A stretch of DNA of 64,000 bases from Planctomycetia bacterium (GCA_016191115.1 JACPPG010000015.1:62001-126000), one strand, 5' to 3'. Positions 26,080 through 36,273 are shown, counted from the first letter of the stretch. The notes: generated from the letters alone by a model not told the origin. A program made the numbers and translations.

Positions 26080-27450
26080 TTACGCCACGCACGCCTCGGG
26101 CCTCGACAGCAATAAGAGCGCGGCCGTTTCGAGCGGGCCGCGCGCACCCGGCGCGCTGGTGGCCGCTTGCTCGACGGCCTGCCGGGCCTCTTTCGACAGG
26201 CCGCCAAAAAACAGTTCACCGAACCATTCGACGGCCCGCGACAGGTTCGCGTCGCCCACGTGCCGGCTCACCAGCGCCGCCAGATCGGGCGGCGCCGCGT
26301 CCTGCGCCAGACGCCCGTCCACCAGCGCCGCCGCGAAATTCGCCTGCGACACGAGCGCCGCCGACGTCAGCCAGGTCCGCCCCTCGTTCCAGCCGCCGAC
26401 GTTCGGCGGATAGAACAATTCCTGCCCCATGCGGGCCATCCACTCGGCCAATAAGAGCGTGCTGGGGGGCGGCGAGAAATACTCGAGCGCCCGCGCCGTG
26501 CCGACAACGTGCTCGGCCGGCGCGACCACTCGCGAGCCCATGTTCCCGTCCGAAAAGAACCGCTCCGAGCGAAGCACCGTCTCGATGGCCCAGCCGACGT
26601 CGAGCTCGTGGTCGCGCAAGCCGTCGGCGAGCGCGTCGAGCGCCGCCGCGTCGGCCGCGCGCTCGCTCAGCAGCGTGCGGCCGATCCGCCACGCCAGGCG
26701 TTTTGCCGTCGCCGGCTCCGCCGCCAGAAGCGCGAGCACGTCGCCGCCAGCGAACCGGCCGGCACGGCCCAGGATCGTCTTCTCGCCGTCGTCGTGGGCC
26801 GCCGGGTCGAAGCGGAACGCGTCTCCCACCACCCGCCAGCCGGTGAGCGCGCGGGCGACCTCCTGCACGTCGCGCTCGCTGTAGTGGCCGATCGAGAGCG
26901 TGAAGAGCTCCATCAGCTCGCGGGCCAAGTTCTCGTTTGCGTGGCCGGCGCGGTTCTTGTCAGCGTCGAGCCACACGAGCATCGCCGGACCCTTGACCAC
27001 CCGCGCAAGCGTCTCGTTGAACGGGGCCTTCGCCGACTGGCGGAAGGTCTCGTTCTGCTCGCGCATCGACGCGACGCTGTTGACCTTCACGTTGCTCGTG
27101 GCGAAATGGTTGTGCCACATGAGCGCCAGCCGCTCGGCCAATGGGTCGGGCGAGAAAACCATCCGGTACACCCACCAGGCCTTCAGCCGCTGCGGGTTGC
27201 TCGACGAGACAGCCGCGTCGCCCAAGACACGCGAGACGGCCTCAAAATCCTCCGGCACGCCGCTTGTATGCGCGTGTCCGGCCAGGAATCGGTCGATCGC
27301 CTCCTGCGGGCCGTCGCTCAGGTCGCGTTGTAATTCGCTCCACGTGCCGGCAAACCCGGCCCGGCGGCGCAAGTGCACCACGCGGCGCAGATTCCACGGC
27401 GCGGCGGGGCCGGGCTCGTAGGGTTTCCAGGATGTGGAGGCGTCAGTCAC
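26080..27450 (-). CDS. DUF1800 domain protein
   Basis: A 456-residue protein of the DUF1800 family: LRRAGFAGTWSELQ near the start, MVFSPDPLAERLALMWHNHFATS, FRQSAKAPFNETLARVVKGPAMLVWLD, NENLARELMELFTLSIGHYSERDVQEVARALTGW, and FYPPNVGGWNEGRTWLTSAAL. No signal peptide is evident. It starts with a GTG whose last two bases begin the TGA stop of the giant M56 protein gene (GTGA), so it is translationally coupled to that gene. With the downstream DUF1501 gene it forms the usual planctomycete pair; function unknown. Confidence 0.92.
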   Translation of the reverse strand: MTDASTSWKPYEPGPAAPWNLRRVVHLRRRAGFAGTWSELQRDLSDGPQEAIDRFLAGHAHTSGVPEDFEAVSRVLGDAAVSSSNPQRLKAWWVYRMVFSPDPLAERLALMWHNHFATSNVKVNSVASMREQNETFRQSAKAPFNETLARVVKGPAMLVWLDADKNRAGHANENLARELMELFTLSIGHYSERDVQEVARALTGWRVVGDAFRFDPAAHDDGEKTILGRAGRFAGGDVLALLAAEPATAKRLAWRIGRTLLSERAADAAALDALADGLRDHELDVGWAIETVLRSERFFSDGNMGSRVVAPAEHVVGTARALEYFSPPPSTLLLAEWMARMGQELFYPPNVGGWNEGRTWLTSAALVSQANFAAALVDGRLAQDAAPPDLAALVSRHVGDANLSRAVEWFGELFFGGLSKEARQAVEQAATSAPGARGPLETAALLLLSRPEACVA

Positions 27451-30400
27451 GGCTGAGGGGCCTTTCCCGTTGATCCGTTCTGCGCGTTCGAACTATCCCG
27501 AGCGCCCTGGTGGCCGACCGCTCCCGGCAACGTCCGGCGCGGCTCGGGGCGGGCTTCGGATGTCACGTCGATTTCGCCCAGGTCGACGGTCTCGCCGGGC
27601 GCAACGGAGATTGTCTTGGCCAGGACGGCCGAGCCCGCCTCGCTTTGGCAATAGATCGAATACTCGCATCCGGACGGGACCAGGCTGTTTGTGAAGCGCC
27701 CGGTTTCGTCGGTCGTCTCGGAATAAAGGTGCAAGCCAAAATCGCCGTCGAGCACGTCGAAGCGAACGTGAGCGCCGCGGACCGGCTCGCCGTCGCCGTC
27801 CAACAACCGCGCGGTGATCGTCCCGCACGGCGCGAGCTTCTCAGTCACCGGGCCGGGGCCATCAGCGGCGCTCACGCGCACGGCCTTGCCCAGCTTTCGC
27901 TCTTTGTGATGTATAAGGACCAGCCGCTTTTCGTCCGGTGCTAGCGCGATCGCCTCGATCGTCGGGCCGACGCCGTTCTCCTCGTGGTGCTGGCCCTTCG
28001 GCCACAGCCCACGGGCCGTCACGCCCGATAGGGGCTTGCCGTCCGGGTCCACCACGGCCAGCGGCAACCGCGCGCCGGGATCGAGTGCGATATCGACGGC
28101 GATTTCCTGCTCGCCGTCAGCCGCGCGAATCTCCCGCACCGCCGTCGACGTGGACCATGAGCCAAATGAGATGGCGAACTTGAAGGTTTCTCGATTGGGC
28201 AGATCGGCAACGTCGCGGATGCCCTGGCCGGTCGGGTACGGCTGGCTGGGAGAGCAGCGGGCTTCGATGAGCCCGTGCCCCGGCAGCCCGACTACGCGAT
28301 ACCTTCCTTCGGCGTCGGTCCGATACCGGCTGAAGAGCGCAGGCACCGTGCTGCCGTTAAACTCGCGGAGGTCCTTGGTCAGCGGGTTGTCGGGCCAGGG
28401 GTTGTAATACATGCTGGCTGCGACCGGCTTGCCCGACTGTTTGTCGAAGACGCGACCGGTAATCCAGACGCCGCGCTCAAGGTCCAGGTCGAGCTTCACC
28501 GGCTCTAAGCCCGGCGGGGCGGGCACATCGAACGCGCGGACGAAATACGGCTGATCGTCCGCTGGAATCGCCAGGATGCGGTTTCCCTCGCCCTTGGGCA
28601 GACTGTCGAGCCGGTAGCGGCCCGCCGCATCCGCAATCGTTTCGACCGTGTGCATGCCGGAGACGTTGGTGCCGGCCAGCCTGTCGCTCACGACGCGGAC
28701 GTTTGGAATCGCCTCGCCCGTCTTCGCGTCGCGAATCAGGCCTTCGACCGGTTGCGAGGGCGCGGCGACGTACTGGAAGCGGTTGCCGAAATAAGTCTCA
28801 TTGAACTTGAAGGAGCCGGCGCCCATGTCGAGAACGATCGGCTCCATTTGCTGCGTGGCGGCGTAGAACTGCGCCACCGCGACGCCCCCGCCCGACACCC
28901 GCAGCCGCGCGACCCGGCCGCGCCCCACGCCGCTCAGGCGGAACCGGCCGTCGGCATCGGTCTTCGCCGTGTTGGCAAGGGCGTCGATGCCGGCGGGCAG
29001 TTGGCGCACGACGGCCTTCGGCTTGCCGCTGGCGGGCGTCTGGGGCTCGCCGCTGCGAAGCGCCTCGAGCCATTGGCTCACGTCATCTTTCGCGTTGGTG
29101 AGTAGCGCGACGACTTGCAAGGTCGCGCCATGGATCGGGCGGCCCTCCAAATCCACGACCCGCCCCTCCAGCGGATCGTCGGCGGCCAGGCGCAAGGTCG
29201 GCTCCTGGCCGGGTTCGATCTCCTCGAAGGGAGCCCACGCCGGCGCGAAGCCCGGCGCGCTCGCCACGATGTTCACATAGCGCCAGGCCTGCGGCATCGG
29301 CGAGTCCTGCGCCTTGGGGTACTCGATCTGAAAACGCCCGGCTGCATCGCTCTTCGTCGCGGCTAACGGCCCGCTTTTGCCCAACGTGTTCCCGACCATG
29401 CTCACCGCGAACACGTCGCCGCCGGCCACGGGCTGACCTTGCGGGTCGACGACCAAACCCTTGACGACGATCGTGTCCCCTTCCGGCTCGCGCGGCGACG
29501 GCGACTCGCCGACGGCAACGTATGACCAATTCAAGCGGTTCTTCGACTTTCGCTTGGCGTCCGCCTTGGCCATCGCGCGAGCGCCGGCCTTCGCGTTGGC
29601 CGTAAAGGTGCCGGCGGGAAGCGGTTTCGCCGGATTGTCATTCTTGGGCGGCGCTGCGGTTGCCGCCGGCGTGTCACCCGGCGATGCGGAGGCCATCTTC
29701 TCCTCCGGCGGCAAGAGCTTGACGTCGCCTACGTCGGTCGTCTGGCCGGCTTCGACGGTCGCCCCATCGACGACCCGGCCGTACGTGTTGTTGCCCGCGC
29801 CAAACACAGTGTGCTGGCGGCCGGGCACCAGCCCGCGGATGAGGAATCGTCCGTCGTCGTCGGTGGCCAGCCGCATGTCATAGTTGCGGATCTTGGCGCT
29901 CGGCAGGCCGGCGCCGCTCAGGCGAACGCGCCGCAGGGGCTCGCCGTTGTCGTCGACCAGACGGCCGCGAAGGCTGCCGGCGGGCACGAGCTTGATCGCC
30001 AACTCCAGCGGCGGGTCGGCCTCGAGGCGGAAGTACCCCGCCAGGTCGCGCTCGGGGTGGTAGACGAAAAGGTCGCGCGCGTCCTCCCCCTCATACACCA
30101 CGACGCGGAACGAATCGCCAAAGATCGGATCCCATGCGCCGGCGAGAACGGATCCGCTGGCCATGCCGCCCGACAGCGGCTGCCCATCCGGATCGAGCAT
30201 GCGGGCCACAATGTCGACGCCCGAGGTGAGGGCGAGCGTGATCTCGATTGGTTCGTCGCCGGGAGCTGGATCGAGCTGGCGCAGGAGATTCTCGTTCTCC
30301 CTCACAAGGCTGTAGGGAACGGTGCGGAACATCTTCGAGGGGCCGCCGTTGTCGTACGTGGGGACGGTGATCGATTCGGCTCCCGCGCCGCGGCGGAAAT

Positions 30401-33400
30401 TGCGGGAGTCGTCGGCCATGAACGCCAGGATGCCCTGGCCGGGCGGAACGGCGATCTCGAAATGGCCCTCCTTGTTGGCGCGGCGCTCGTGCGCGATGTC
30501 GATGCGGGACAGGCCGGGGTAATCGGCCAGGTGCGGATTGCCCTGGAACGCGAAGTATTGCACCGCGCCTGAGACCGGCTTGCCGGTCCGCTCGTCGACA
30601 GTGCGGCCACGGACCCATACGCCGCGGCGAAGCTTGAAGTCGTGCATCACCGGGGCGCCACCGAGTTGCGTCGTGATCTCAACGCCAGCCGGCAGATATG
30701 CCGTCGACGCCGGCGGGAGCGCATAGACCCCCTCTTCCGTGCTGATCGTAAGCCCGTCGAGCCGGTAGCGCCCGTCGGCGTCGGTCACCGTGGCGATGTG
30801 GGTCTTGCCGGACCCGAGGAACGACCCCTGCCGCCCGGCGCTAATCGCGATTCCGGCCAGCGGCTCGCCGGTTTCCGCGTCGGTCACGCGCCCTTCGACC
30901 GGCACACTCGGTCCGGCTACGTGCGTGAACTGGTTGGCGAAGTAGGTGTCCACGCGCGTGTCGCCCGGCCGGCCCCACTCGTTCGGCACGACGATTTTCT
31001 CGCCGGGCCGTGTCCGGACTTTCACGAGACTCGTCTCAATCGCCGGCCCGGTGACCATCAATTCCACGATCCGCTCGCGGCCGACGCCGTGGAGCGCGAA
31101 CCGGCCCTCCTTGTCGGTCGTCACGTCCGGGATGATCGACGCCCATTGCGCGCCGCCCATTTGGTCCGGCGTGTGATTCCGCAGCGAGTAATAGTCGGCC
31201 TTGGGCTCCTTGGTCGCCTCCTCCCAGGAATCGAGGTTGCCGGAACTGTTCAAATAGAGCGTGTGAACGCCAATCCGCGCCCCGGCGACCGGCCTTCCCT
31301 CGATCGACATGACCTGGCCCACGAGGGGCACGTCGTCGCGCACCAGCCGCAGCACGCCCTGGCGATCGCGCTTCTCGTTGTCGTGGTATTCCTTCCGTTC
31401 GGCGGGCAGTCGTTTTGCGGCTTCCCCAGTCGTCTCGAAGTCGATCGACCGCCCCTTGGCGAACCCATACCCATCGGCCGTGGCGACGAGGTTGAACGAG
31501 AGCCACGTGGTGTCGGCGTCCGGCTCGAAATCGGAGCGCCTGGTGCTGAAATCGAACCAGCCATCGGCATCGGTGGTGGCCCGTGGGCGGAGCGAGTCGT
31601 CGGCGCGTCCGCCGCGGACCCAGTAGGCAAAATGCAGCTTGGCGCCGGCGACCGGCTTGCCGTCCGCATCGACCACGCGGCCACGGTAGTGCAGCGTCAC
31701 GGCGTCGTCGGCGACATCGGCGGCGGCTGCGCCGTCGGGTGCCGGCTTCGCGGCATTGTCAGGCGGCATTGCCGTTGCAATCGCCTCGCGTGGCTCGGTT
31801 CCCGCGCCGACGGATTGTGCCGTTTTGCCGTTCTTCTGGTGCCGCTCGCGCCACCTCTTGGCCGCGTCCTGCAACATCGATTCGTCGCGAACTACGCGGT
31901 CGGGCAGTTCCAATTGCTCGCCGGCGGCGACGCGAATCTCGCGATGCATCGCCAGGTGCCCCTCGTCGTCCCCGCCCAGCAGCCGGTAGGTGACGCCGGG
32001 TATCAGCGTGGGCACGGTGACGCGGCCATCCTCTCCGGCCATCAGGTCCCAGGTGTTCTGGCGATCGAAATTGTTGATCAGCTCTTCGTCGGCGAAAATC
32101 TGCTGCCAGTCGGAATCCGCCTTGATCGCGACCATGGACGCGCCCGGCGTAAAGACGACGTCGATTGAGGGCGACAAGCCCGGCACCGGTTGCCCCTTGC
32201 CGTCGACGAAGCGCTCGGTCACCGATCCGCATGGATCGAGCTGAATGCGCAGCGGCCGCGCGGCGTCGGCGGCGCGGACGTTGACGATCTTGGCCTCCTT
32301 GGCGTCGGGGTCGAGTAGGAAGACCGGCAGCTCGCCTTCGCTGGGTACGCCCGACAGCTCGAACCGCCCGTCATGGATCGTGCGCGGAAAACAGCGGAAA
32401 TAATCGGAATACGGCGCGGCGATCCCGCGGTGCACGAGCAGCACGCGCTTCGGCGTGCGGCCATTGACGCCGACGACCTGGCCGCGGACGGTTGCGCCAC
32501 GTTCGACCGTGAGATTCACGACGTGCTCGGCCGCATCGGGCGCCACGTCGAATGAAGCGTAGGCGTTCAGGTACAATCGTCGGCCACCCGGCGTCGCGCT
32601 TCGCAAGGTGTTTTGCGCGACCTCACGCAGGACGTAGTCCGAACCGGCCGAGAGCACTTCAACGTAACCGGCGCCGGCCGGGATGCCCATCGCGAAGTGC
32701 CCGTCTTCGTCCGACAGCACGGCCGCTTGCCAACCCGTGAGGATCCCCTTTCCGTTGGGATTGTCGTCGCGCGGATGGTATTGCACGCTTGCGCGTGCGA
32801 TCGGTTGGCCAGTTTTTTCATCCTTGATCGACCCGCGCAGCAGCACACCGCGCGGCAGCTCGATCCGCACCGCATGCTCGGTCGCGGTCTGAGGCCAATC
32901 GAACTTGACTGGCGACGCCAGGTACGGCGTGCCCGCCGGCGCAAACGCCGTCACTTCATACGACCGCGCGGGAAAGGGATTCAATCGAAATCGCCCGGCG
33001 TCGTCCGCTTCGCCGAATACGCCGGTCATGCCGTGCCCGTCGTGCGTGAACGCCTGCAAACGGCCCCGCGCCAGGGGCTCGCCCGTGTCGGCGGCCTCGA
33101 CGGTGCCGGTCAGGAGCTGCGCCGGCGGAAGCGGCGTCAAGTGCGTCGCTTGATCGTCGCGCTTCCACAGCCACCAGTGCGGCGCAAAGGGCGGCTGATC
33201 GACGAACAGGCTCAATTGGGCGTCGGCCGGGACACCGCGGACGGTGAACCAGCCCTCGGCATCGGTCGTCACGTCGCTAGGCCAGACCTCCGCGGGCAAG
33301 CCGCCGCGATCGGAATCGACGCCGTGAAATTCGCCGAGGTCAAACTGGCCGATCTTGTCGACCACCAGGCGCAGCCCGGCGGCGGGCTTGCCTTCAAGCG

Positions 33401-35126
33401 AGAGCAGCCGGCCGCGGCAGTCGCTCGCCGCGGGCAGGTCGATCGTCGCCAGGTCGATTGCACGGCCATCGCCGGGATTCAAGTCGCGCCAGGCGAGCCC
33501 GGCGTCAGCAGACCGCACGAGCAGTTGGACCCACATGAAACGCGATGGCGAGAGATCGGCGGCCGACAGCTCGAAATGGCCCCGGTCGTCGCACATGCCG
33601 CGGGCGATGACGCTCGGCCACGCACCGTACTCCGCGGCACCGAATCCACGGCGCTCCCGGCCGACCACGACGACCGCCGCGCCTGCCGCGGCCCGGCCGT
33701 CGGGCAAACGGACCGTGCCGGTGATCCGTGTGCTCGCGTCGTCCTCGTCGGTTGCCGCTTCGCCCGCAACGCCGGCCGCGGCGGCATCATCGGCACGGAT
33801 ATTCGCCTCATCGGCGTCGATCGTCGTCTCGGCCGACGCTTCCGCGGACGCCACTTCGCGGCCGCCTGCGCCCAACAGGCCCGCTGCCACCGTGGCGGCC
33901 ACGCCGATGGCCAGCACCAAGCACAGCGCCGTGACGCTCACCGAGAGCGACAGCGCCCGCGTGCGGTCCAGGATGCGGCGTACCCGCTGGCCCAACAGCG
34001 ACCGTAACGTCACGAGTGGCACGACGGCGCTCGGCAATGGCGCGCAGGCGCGTTCGGCCAGGCGCACGAGCATGTCGGCGTAGGTCCGCCGATCGGCGCC
34101 GAACTGGACCGCGTAGTCGTCGCACACTTCCTCGGCCGTCGTCTCCAAGCGCGTCGAAAGACGCCACATGAGCGGCTGAAAGAAGAGGGCGGCGGTGCCC
34201 GCCTGCCGCAACAAATTCCACAGGCAATCGCCCCGCGCCAGGTGCGCAAGCTCGTGTACCAGCACCGTCGACAGCGTCGCCGAAGGCAGTTCCTCAGGCA
34301 GCAGGATCACCGGCCACACGATGCCGGCCAGGCAGGGGCTGGTGGCGAACGGCGTCCGCATGAGCTCGGGCGAGCGCACGCCCAGCCGAGCGGCCAGTTC
34401 GGCGCACAAGCGGCGCTCTTCGTCGCCGGCCGCGAGCGCGCTTGCGCGCAATTGCCGCAACCGGCGATGCGCCAGCACGAGCCGCGCCAGGAGCCATCCT
34501 GTGCCCAGCAGCCAAACGGCCGACGTGGCGAGGGCCATCGCGATCGCCGCAGGACGCGCCATCCACACAGGCGGCGCCGGTTCGGTCTCAAGCGGCGGCG
34601 CAGTAAAGGTCAGAATACCGACGCTTGAGCCGCCGGCCGCCTCTTTTTGCGACGCGAGCGGCGTACCGCGAGGCAAGTCCGCCGCGTACGACCCGCGTTC
34701 GGCAAATTCCGCGGCGCGGGCGTCGATCGTGGCGGCCTGATCCAGGCGCGGCCCTTGATCGGCGGCGATTGGCGCGGGCCCGGCGTTTTCCGGCGGCAAT
34801 GCGGCGGCGGGCTGAGCCGGCGCAGGCTCAATCGTGTCCGCCGCGCGCAACTCGGCGACCACGATCCGCGCCGAGGGAAGCCCCAGCAAGGCGACGGACA
34901 GCCCTGCCAATCCGAGCGCCCAGGCCACCAGAGGACAGGCGATCGCAGCCACCAGCGTCGTGCGATAGACGACCGATTGCAGCGCCGGACCGCGGCGGCG
35001 CAACAGCCATCCTGCCACCAGGCCCGCCGCGATCACGAGCGTCGATTGCACAAACCACTGCGCCGCCAGCTCGGTCAGGCGGACCGGCACTTCCAAAAGC
35101 GCTACCCACAACGGCGTTGTCGACAT
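27447..35126 (-). CDS. Giant M56 (BlaR1-like) metallopeptidase with 18 carboxypeptidase-regulatory-like repeats
   Basis: A 2559-residue protein. Residues ~1-420 are an M56/BlaR1 integral membrane peptidase: several membrane helices, zinc motif HELAH at about 291-295, and EEVCDDYAV near 333 supplying the third ligand. A final helix ends near 420. There is no penicillin-binding sensor domain. The remaining ~2100 residues are extracellular repeats of the CarboxypepD_reg/Ig-like type with the pattern xVxGRVVDxxGxPVAGA. I count 18 units in three higher-order blocks of six (starting near 464, 1144 and 1884). A BlaI-type repressor gene lies 10 bases upstream, as in BlaI-BlaR1 systems, and the DUF1800 gene overlaps its end. 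It may sense or bind an external ligand and cleave the repressor; ligand unknown. Confidence 0.88.
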   Translation of the reverse strand: MSTTPLWVALLEVPVRLTELAAQWFVQSTLVIAAGLVAGWLLRRRGPALQSVVYRTTLVAAIACPLVAWALGLAGLSVALLGLPSARIVVAELRAADTIEPAPAQPAAALPPENAGPAPIAADQGPRLDQAATIDARAAEFAERGSYAADLPRGTPLASQKEAAGGSSVGILTFTAPPLETEPAPPVWMARPAAIAMALATSAVWLLGTGWLLARLVLAHRRLRQLRASALAAGDEERRLCAELAARLGVRSPELMRTPFATSPCLAGIVWPVILLPEELPSATLSTVLVHELAHLARGDCLWNLLRQAGTAALFFQPLMWRLSTRLETTAEEVCDDYAVQFGADRRTYADMLVRLAERACAPLPSAVVPLVTLRSLLGQRVRRILDRTRALSLSVSVTALCLVLAIGVAATVAAGLLGAGGREVASAEASAETTIDADEANIRADDAAAAGVAGEAATDEDDASTRITGTVRLPDGRAAAGAAVVVVGRERRGFGAAEYGAWPSVIARGMCDDRGHFELSAADLSPSRFMWVQLLVRSADAGLAWRDLNPGDGRAIDLATIDLPAASDCRGRLLSLEGKPAAGLRLVVDKIGQFDLGEFHGVDSDRGGLPAEVWPSDVTTDAEGWFTVRGVPADAQLSLFVDQPPFAPHWWLWKRDDQATHLTPLPPAQLLTGTVEAADTGEPLARGRLQAFTHDGHGMTGVFGEADDAGRFRLNPFPARSYEVTAFAPAGTPYLASPVKFDWPQTATEHAVRIELPRGVLLRGSIKDEKTGQPIARASVQYHPRDDNPNGKGILTGWQAAVLSDEDGHFAMGIPAGAGYVEVLSAGSDYVLREVAQNTLRSATPGGRRLYLNAYASFDVAPDAAEHVVNLTVERGATVRGQVVGVNGRTPKRVLLVHRGIAAPYSDYFRCFPRTIHDGRFELSGVPSEGELPVFLLDPDAKEAKIVNVRAADAARPLRIQLDPCGSVTERFVDGKGQPVPGLSPSIDVVFTPGASMVAIKADSDWQQIFADEELINNFDRQNTWDLMAGEDGRVTVPTLIPGVTYRLLGGDDEGHLAMHREIRVAAGEQLELPDRVVRDESMLQDAAKRWRERHQKNGKTAQSVGAGTEPREAIATAMPPDNAAKPAPDGAAAADVADDAVTLHYRGRVVDADGKPVAGAKLHFAYWVRGGRADDSLRPRATTDADGWFDFSTRRSDFEPDADTTWLSFNLVATADGYGFAKGRSIDFETTGEAAKRLPAERKEYHDNEKRDRQGVLRLVRDDVPLVGQVMSIEGRPVAGARIGVHTLYLNSSGNLDSWEEATKEPKADYYSLRNHTPDQMGGAQWASIIPDVTTDKEGRFALHGVGRERIVELMVTGPAIETSLVKVRTRPGEKIVVPNEWGRPGDTRVDTYFANQFTHVAGPSVPVEGRVTDAETGEPLAGIAISAGRQGSFLGSGKTHIATVTDADGRYRLDGLTISTEEGVYALPPASTAYLPAGVEITTQLGGAPVMHDFKLRRGVWVRGRTVDERTGKPVSGAVQYFAFQGNPHLADYPGLSRIDIAHERRANKEGHFEIAVPPGQGILAFMADDSRNFRRGAGAESITVPTYDNGGPSKMFRTVPYSLVRENENLLRQLDPAPGDEPIEITLALTSGVDIVARMLDPDGQPLSGGMASGSVLAGAWDPIFGDSFRVVVYEGEDARDLFVYHPERDLAGYFRLEADPPLELAIKLVPAGSLRGRLVDDNGEPLRRVRLSGAGLPSAKIRNYDMRLATDDDGRFLIRGLVPGRQHTVFGAGNNTYGRVVDGATVEAGQTTDVGDVKLLPPEEKMASASPGDTPAATAAPPKNDNPAKPLPAGTFTANAKAGARAMAKADAKRKSKNRLNWSYVAVGESPSPREPEGDTIVVKGLVVDPQGQPVAGGDVFAVSMVGNTLGKSGPLAATKSDAAGRFQIEYPKAQDSPMPQAWRYVNIVASAPGFAPAWAPFEEIEPGQEPTLRLAADDPLEGRVVDLEGRPIHGATLQVVALLTNAKDDVSQWLEALRSGEPQTPASGKPKAVVRQLPAGIDALANTAKTDADGRFRLSGVGRGRVARLRVSGGGVAVAQFYAATQQMEPIVLDMGAGSFKFNETYFGNRFQYVAAPSQPVEGLIRDAKTGEAIPNVRVVSDRLAGTNVSGMHTVETIADAAGRYRLDSLPKGEGNRILAIPADDQPYFVRAFDVPAPPGLEPVKLDLDLERGVWITGRVFDKQSGKPVAASMYYNPWPDNPLTKDLREFNGSTVPALFSRYRTDAEGRYRVVGLPGHGLIEARCSPSQPYPTGQGIRDVADLPNRETFKFAISFGSWSTSTAVREIRAADGEQEIAVDIALDPGARLPLAVVDPDGKPLSGVTARGLWPKGQHHEENGVGPTIEAIALAPDEKRLVLIHHKERKLGKAVRVSAADGPGPVTEKLAPCGTITARLLDGDGEPVRGAHVRFDVLDGDFGLHLYSETTDETGRFTNSLVPSGCEYSIYCQSEAGSAVLAKTISVAPGETVDLGEIDVTSEARPEPRRTLPGAVGHQGARDSSNAQNGSTGKAPQP

Positions 35127-35136
35127 CGAAGCGTCC

Positions 35137-35514
35137 TTAAGACGATTTTCTCGGTTGGTCGTTGATCAAACGGCGGATTTCGGCCAGCTCGTCGGCCGAG
35201 ATCTTCTCATGATTCAGCAGGTACGAGACGAGGTTCGTCACGCTGCCGTCGAACACGCGATCCAAAAGATCGCGGGTGGCGCTGCGGGTGACGCGCTCCT
35301 CGCGGACCAGCGGATAGAAGACGAACGTCCGCCCTTCGACGCGGTGCCCGACCGCCTCCTTCAGCTCCAGGCCGCGCAACAAGGTCTGCACCGTGCTGTG
35401 GGCGATCGCCTCTTGCTCGTTGAGGGCGTCGGTAATCTCGCGGGCCGTGGCCTGGCGCCGTTCCCACAGCGCCTGCATGATCCGCAGTTGAACGCGCCCC
35501 AGGCGAATGGTCAT
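35137..35514 (-). CDS. BlaI/MecI/CopY family repressor
   Basis: A 125-residue winged-helix repressor (LGRVQLRIMQALWERRQATAREITDAL, then STVQTLLRGLELKEAVGH) with a C-terminal dimerisation helix region (TRDLLDRVFDGSVTNLVSYLL). In BlaI the M56 partner cleaves in this region to relieve repression. The ATG has a strong GGAGGT ribosome site seven bases upstream. It is the first gene of the minus-strand operon BlaI, M56 giant, DUF1800, DUF1501. It probably binds the inverted repeat overlapping the promoter at 35568-35609. Confidence 0.95.
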   Translation of the reverse strand: MTIRLGRVQLRIMQALWERRQATAREITDALNEQEAIAHSTVQTLLRGLELKEAVGHRVEGRTFVFYPLVREERVTRSATRDLLDRVFDGSVTNLVSYLLNHEKISADELAEIRRLINDQPRKSS

Positions 35515-35567
35515 GCCGCAACCTCCTCGTGAACGCAGGCCTGCCCGTCCTTGGTTGCCCTTGTATC

Positions 35568-35609
35568 ATCTACCGCACTAGATTTATCAGACACGACGAT
35601 GCGTGTCAA
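35568..35609 (-). promoter_or_regulatory. Putative promoter and operator of the BlaI-M56 operon
   Basis: On the minus strand a perfect TTGACA (35609-35604) is followed after 16-17 bases by a weak ATAAAT/TAAATC. Overlapping its downstream edge is ATCTA-N6-TAGAT (35568-35583), a perfect 5-base inverted repeat, and a second pair GACACG/CGTGTC spans the spacer (35590-35607). Either could be the repressor site. The ATG of the repressor is 54 bases further on. Confidence 0.45.
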
Positions 35610-35802
35610 CAAAATTCTTTTCGGGAAGATCGCCGCAGGGGAATCCTTCTTGCCATCCGATGGTCGCGAGATCATCGGCAAACTCACGCATAACGTCGCG
35701 CAGCAAGAAGAGATTGGCGATTGAACTGCCTTCCTTCGCACTCGATTCAATCGCGTTCCGAAGGGACTGCGCGATTTCCGTGCGGATTGGCGCGCAACGA
35801 GT

Positions 35803-36273
35803 CTAATGGGTCTGTCGGCCAGGCTGATCCCGCAGGAGCGCGAAGAATTCCTCGATTCCGTCCGCGAGGTAGTAGAAACCGCCAAACGCTTGCTTCAAGA
35901 AGATCTCGCCCCGACCCTCGGCCTCGGTGGTCAGAATAATCAGTCCACCTGTGGGAGTGGCCCCTATGGGCAGAATCTTGGGAGGATCGTTGTCCTCAAA
36001 CAACACGAGGTCGCTGGATCTCGCGAGCTCGGCCTCCCGATGCGATGCGCCAATGCCATGCAGAAGAGTCAGAAGAGCGGGCGGGCAATCCTCGCTGACC
36101 GGGGCGATTTCCGGTTCGCCGAAGTAGCCTCCGTTGAACTCAAGAACGAACTGCCGATAGTCTGGTGAGAACGTTACGCCGATTCGCCGTTCCAGCGCCA
36201 CGATCTCACGTTCAGTGGGCAATGGAAAACGCTCCGTGCAGAATCGGTCGTAAGCATATTCAATGGTCGTCAT
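35803..36273 (-). CDS. SMI1/KNR4 family immunity protein
   Basis: A 156-residue protein. The core pattern REIVALERRIGVTFSPDYRQFVLEFNGGYFGEPEI is the SMI1/KNR4 signature, followed by SSDLVLFEDNDPPKILPIGATPTGGLIILTTEAEGRGEIFL. Proteins of this superfamily act as immunity partners of many polymorphic toxins. The ATG at 36273 overlaps the TGA of the upstream toxin-like gene (ATGA), which is the arrangement expected for a toxin-immunity pair and gives the best evidence for the start; the frame continues 18 codons upstream without a better site. The neighbour carries a frameshift, so immunity may now be an orphan function. Confidence 0.88.
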   Translation of the reverse strand: MTTIEYAYDRFCTERFPLPTEREIVALERRIGVTFSPDYRQFVLEFNGGYFGEPEIAPVSEDCPPALLTLLHGIGASHREAELARSSDLVLFEDNDPPKILPIGATPTGGLIILTTEAEGRGEIFLKQAFGGFYYLADGIEEFFALLRDQPGRQTH

